Source: Streptococcus thermophilus
Lineage (GTDB): Bacteria; Actinomycetota; Actinomycetes; Mycobacteriales; Mycobacteriaceae
Reading direction: 5' to 3'
Length of the DNA stretch: 64,000 nucleotides
NCBI GenBank assembly: GCA_900618065.1
Contig: UYIL01000003.1
Location: 1,364,001 to 1,428,000, forward strand
Part shown: piece after piece, positions 62,672 through 64,000 of the stretch
Numbering within the stretch: position 1 is the first letter of the stretch
Layout of the letters: every line of letters begins with the position of its first letter
Translations under genes and position numbers: made by a program
The notes under the pieces: generated by a model
What the model saw: only the letters and a program-made list of their open reading frames with translations
Databases searched by the model: none
What the model was told of the DNA's origin: nothing

Positions 62672-64000
62672 GTGAGCAGAATGGATCCGCGCCGGCGGGA
62701 AATGCCGCGCGCGCGGCGGCAGATGCCGGCTGCACCAACCCAGAAGGTCATCACGACCAGCCGTATGCGGGTTCTCACGGCCATTTTCCTCGTTCTCGCC
62801 CTCGTACTCATCGGGCGTTTGGCGTGGGTGCAGCTCAAGTGGGGGCCGGAACTGCAGACTGTCGCGGCAGACCAGCGCACCCGGACATTTACTGACCCTG
62901 CTCGCCGCGGTGAGATTGTCGACCGTGAAGGCAACTACCTCGCCTACACCATGCAGGCGCGATCCCTGACAGTGTCGCCCGTGATCCTCCGCAAAGAGCT
63001 TGGTGAACTGGTGCGCAACGAGATGTACGAAGAAGGGGCCTCCCGCGCGGAAGCGGAAGCTCAGCAGGATGCCCGCGTTGAGGACTACCTGCGCCAGATG
63101 GCGAATGAGATCCCCGTCATGGTCGGCGAGGACCCGAAAGCGATCGAGCGGGAAAACGACGGCGACAAGGGCGACCAAGACACCAAAGACACCAAAGACA
63201 CCAAAGACACCAAAGACACCAAGGACGCCACGGATTCGAAAGCCAAAGGCGAGAAGAAGCTCGAGCCTCCGCGGGTGAGCTCGAAGGACATCCTGGCGAA
63301 GCTCCACGCGGATACGGACTATGAGGTTCTCGTTCGCAATGTCGACCCTGATGTCGCCGCAGAGGTGGCGCAGAAGTTCCATGGTGTCGCCGCCGACCAT
63401 CAGGACATTCGTGAGTACCCCAACGGCGCGATCGGGGAGAACATCATTGGGCGTGTCTCCATGGACGGGCAAGGTCAGTTTGGTCTGGAAGCCTCCAGCG
63501 ACTCGATCCTCACCGGCATTAACGGCCGCTCCACGGAGGATGTTTCGGCCAACGGCCAAGTCATTCCGGGCACACTGCGCGATGTCGTTCCGGCAGTGAA
63601 CGGATCCCGCGTCGAGTTAACGATTGATCTGGATCTGCAGGCTTACGTGCAGCAGCTGCTAGAGCAGGCAAAGGCGAACTCGAAGGCCAAGGATGCTGAG
63701 GCTGTCGTGCTCGACGCCGCCACCGGCGAGGTTCTCGCGATGGCTAACACCTCGACGATCGACCCGAACGGCGACCTAGAAAGACAACTGTCCAAGGGTC
63801 GCAGCTTCGAAAATCCATCGGTCTCGCACCCCTTCGAGCCCGGCTCTGTGGCGAAGATCATTACGGCGACCGCTGCCATCGAAGAGGGGTTGACCACGCC
63901 GGATGAAGTGCACACAGTGCCGGGGCGGATCGAGATGTCGGGTGTCACTGTTGCGGATGCGTGGGAGCACGGCGATGCGCCGTACACCACTACAGGAATC
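62672..64000 (+). CDS. ftsI: Penicillin-binding protein 3 / FtsI transpeptidase (5' part)
   Basis: The gene starts at GTG (MSRMDPRRRE) and is still open at the window end; 443 codons are visible of about 650. After a basic cytoplasmic end and a membrane helix (VLTAIFLVLALVLIGRLAWVQ) comes the PBP dimerisation domain (FTDPARRGEIVDREGNYLAY; NIIGRVSMDGQGQFGLE). The transpeptidase domain begins with the S-x-x-K serine in FEPGSVAKIIT. It makes septal peptidoglycan crosslinks and is a beta-lactam target. An unusual charged insert with five DTK repeats sits in the dimerisation domain (DNA 63179-63223). Confidence 0.93.
   Translation, partial: MSRMDPRRREMPRARRQMPAAPTQKVITTSRMRVLTAIFLVLALVLIGRLAWVQLKWGPELQTVAADQRTRTFTDPARRGEIVDREGNYLAYTMQARSLTVSPVILRKELGELVRNEMYEEGASRAEAEAQQDARVEDYLRQMANEIPVMVGEDPKAIERENDGDKGDQDTKDTKDTKDTKDTKDATDSKAKGEKKLEPPRVSSKDILAKLHADTDYEVLVRNVDPDVAAEVAQKFHGVAADHQDIREYPNGAIGENIIGRVSMDGQGQFGLEASSDSILTGINGRSTEDVSANGQVIPGTLRDVVPAVNGSRVELTIDLDLQAYVQQLLEQAKANSKAKDAEAVVLDAATGEVLAMANTSTIDPNGDLERQLSKGRSFENPSVSHPFEPGSVAKIITATAAIEEGLTTPDEVHTVPGRIEMSGVTVADAWEHGDAPYTTTGI
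63179..63223 (+). repeat. 9-bp tandem repeat in ftsI
   Basis: GACACCAAA occurs four times and a fifth copy ends in G, encoding DTK five times within a charged insert. The unit keeps the frame and could vary in copy number by slippage. Confidence 0.92.

Overview
This 64 kb window is a contiguous piece of a high-GC actinobacterial chromosome, almost certainly from the genus Corynebacterium. The evidence is gene content and order. There is a type I glutamine synthetase with adenylylation Tyr406 next to RDD and DUF4191 genes and lipA/lipB. The pyruvate dehydrogenase E2 (AceF) has three lipoyl domains. The actinobacterial aa3-bc1 respiratory supercomplex genes (ctaC-ctaF, ctaE-qcrCAB) lie beside ltsA. 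The mannolipid glycosyltransferases PimB' and MptA, a PknL / Rv2175c-like pair, and the start of a division cluster (mraZ-rsmH-ftsL-ftsI) follow. GlxR-type operators (TGTGA-N6-TCACA) and many apparently leaderless genes fit the same genus. The species cannot be fixed from the sequence alone.

Layout. 1-7.3 kb: 3' part of glnE, thrC, small hypotheticals, a membrane-anchored trypsin-like protease, a convergent membrane protein, and a NUDIX hydrolase translationally coupled to a GH25 lysozyme-like protein. 7.3-11.5 kb (leftward): two related Pro/Gln-rich membrane proteins flanking a TDT-family transporter, then a CPBP membrane protease gene broken by a one-base frameshift. 11.6-14.7 kb: glnA, RDD protein, DUF4191 protein. 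14.8-21.1 kb: a divergent lipid module of MaoC dehydratase (HtdX-like) and FabG4-like reductase leftward, thiolase (FadA2-like) and acyl-CoA oxidase-like flavoprotein rightward, with a perfect palindrome between them. 21.3-32.0 kb (leftward): lipA, lipB, glycine cleavage genes gcvH-gcvT-gcvP, a single-chain dihydroxyacetone kinase, and aceF. LipA and LipB make the lipoyl group carried by GcvH and AceF, so this block joins a cofactor pathway to two of its users.

32-39.8 kb: small conserved protein, pepA, ilvE, cobT, DUF3043 protein, HesB/IscA-type protein, and ltsA. 40.1-46.5 kb: cytochrome oxidase and bc1 subunits, which form one respiratory supercomplex. 47-49 kb: two secreted NlpC/P60 endopeptidases. 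The first has a long leader with a GlxR box, an MtrA-like direct repeat and a c-di-AMP (ydaO-type) riboswitch. 49-59.8 kb: pimB', glucokinase, plsC, an exoribonuclease, aroG, pknL with its divergent DNA-binding partner, mptA, a polyprenyl diphosphate synthase, a GNAT acetyltransferase, a HEPN-domain protein and a DUF3040 protein. 60.2-64 kb: mraZ (with three MraZ boxes), rsmH, ftsL and the 5' part of ftsI, which runs off the end.

No tRNA, rRNA, insertion sequence, prophage or CRISPR array was seen. Most of the window is conserved core genome. The most notable items are regulatory (the multi-signal NlpC/P60 leader and the lipid-module palindrome), a pimB' gene with no ordinary start codon, the frameshifted CPBP gene, two coding-like stretches too short for routine gene calling, and the uncharacterised NWWG membrane-protein pair.
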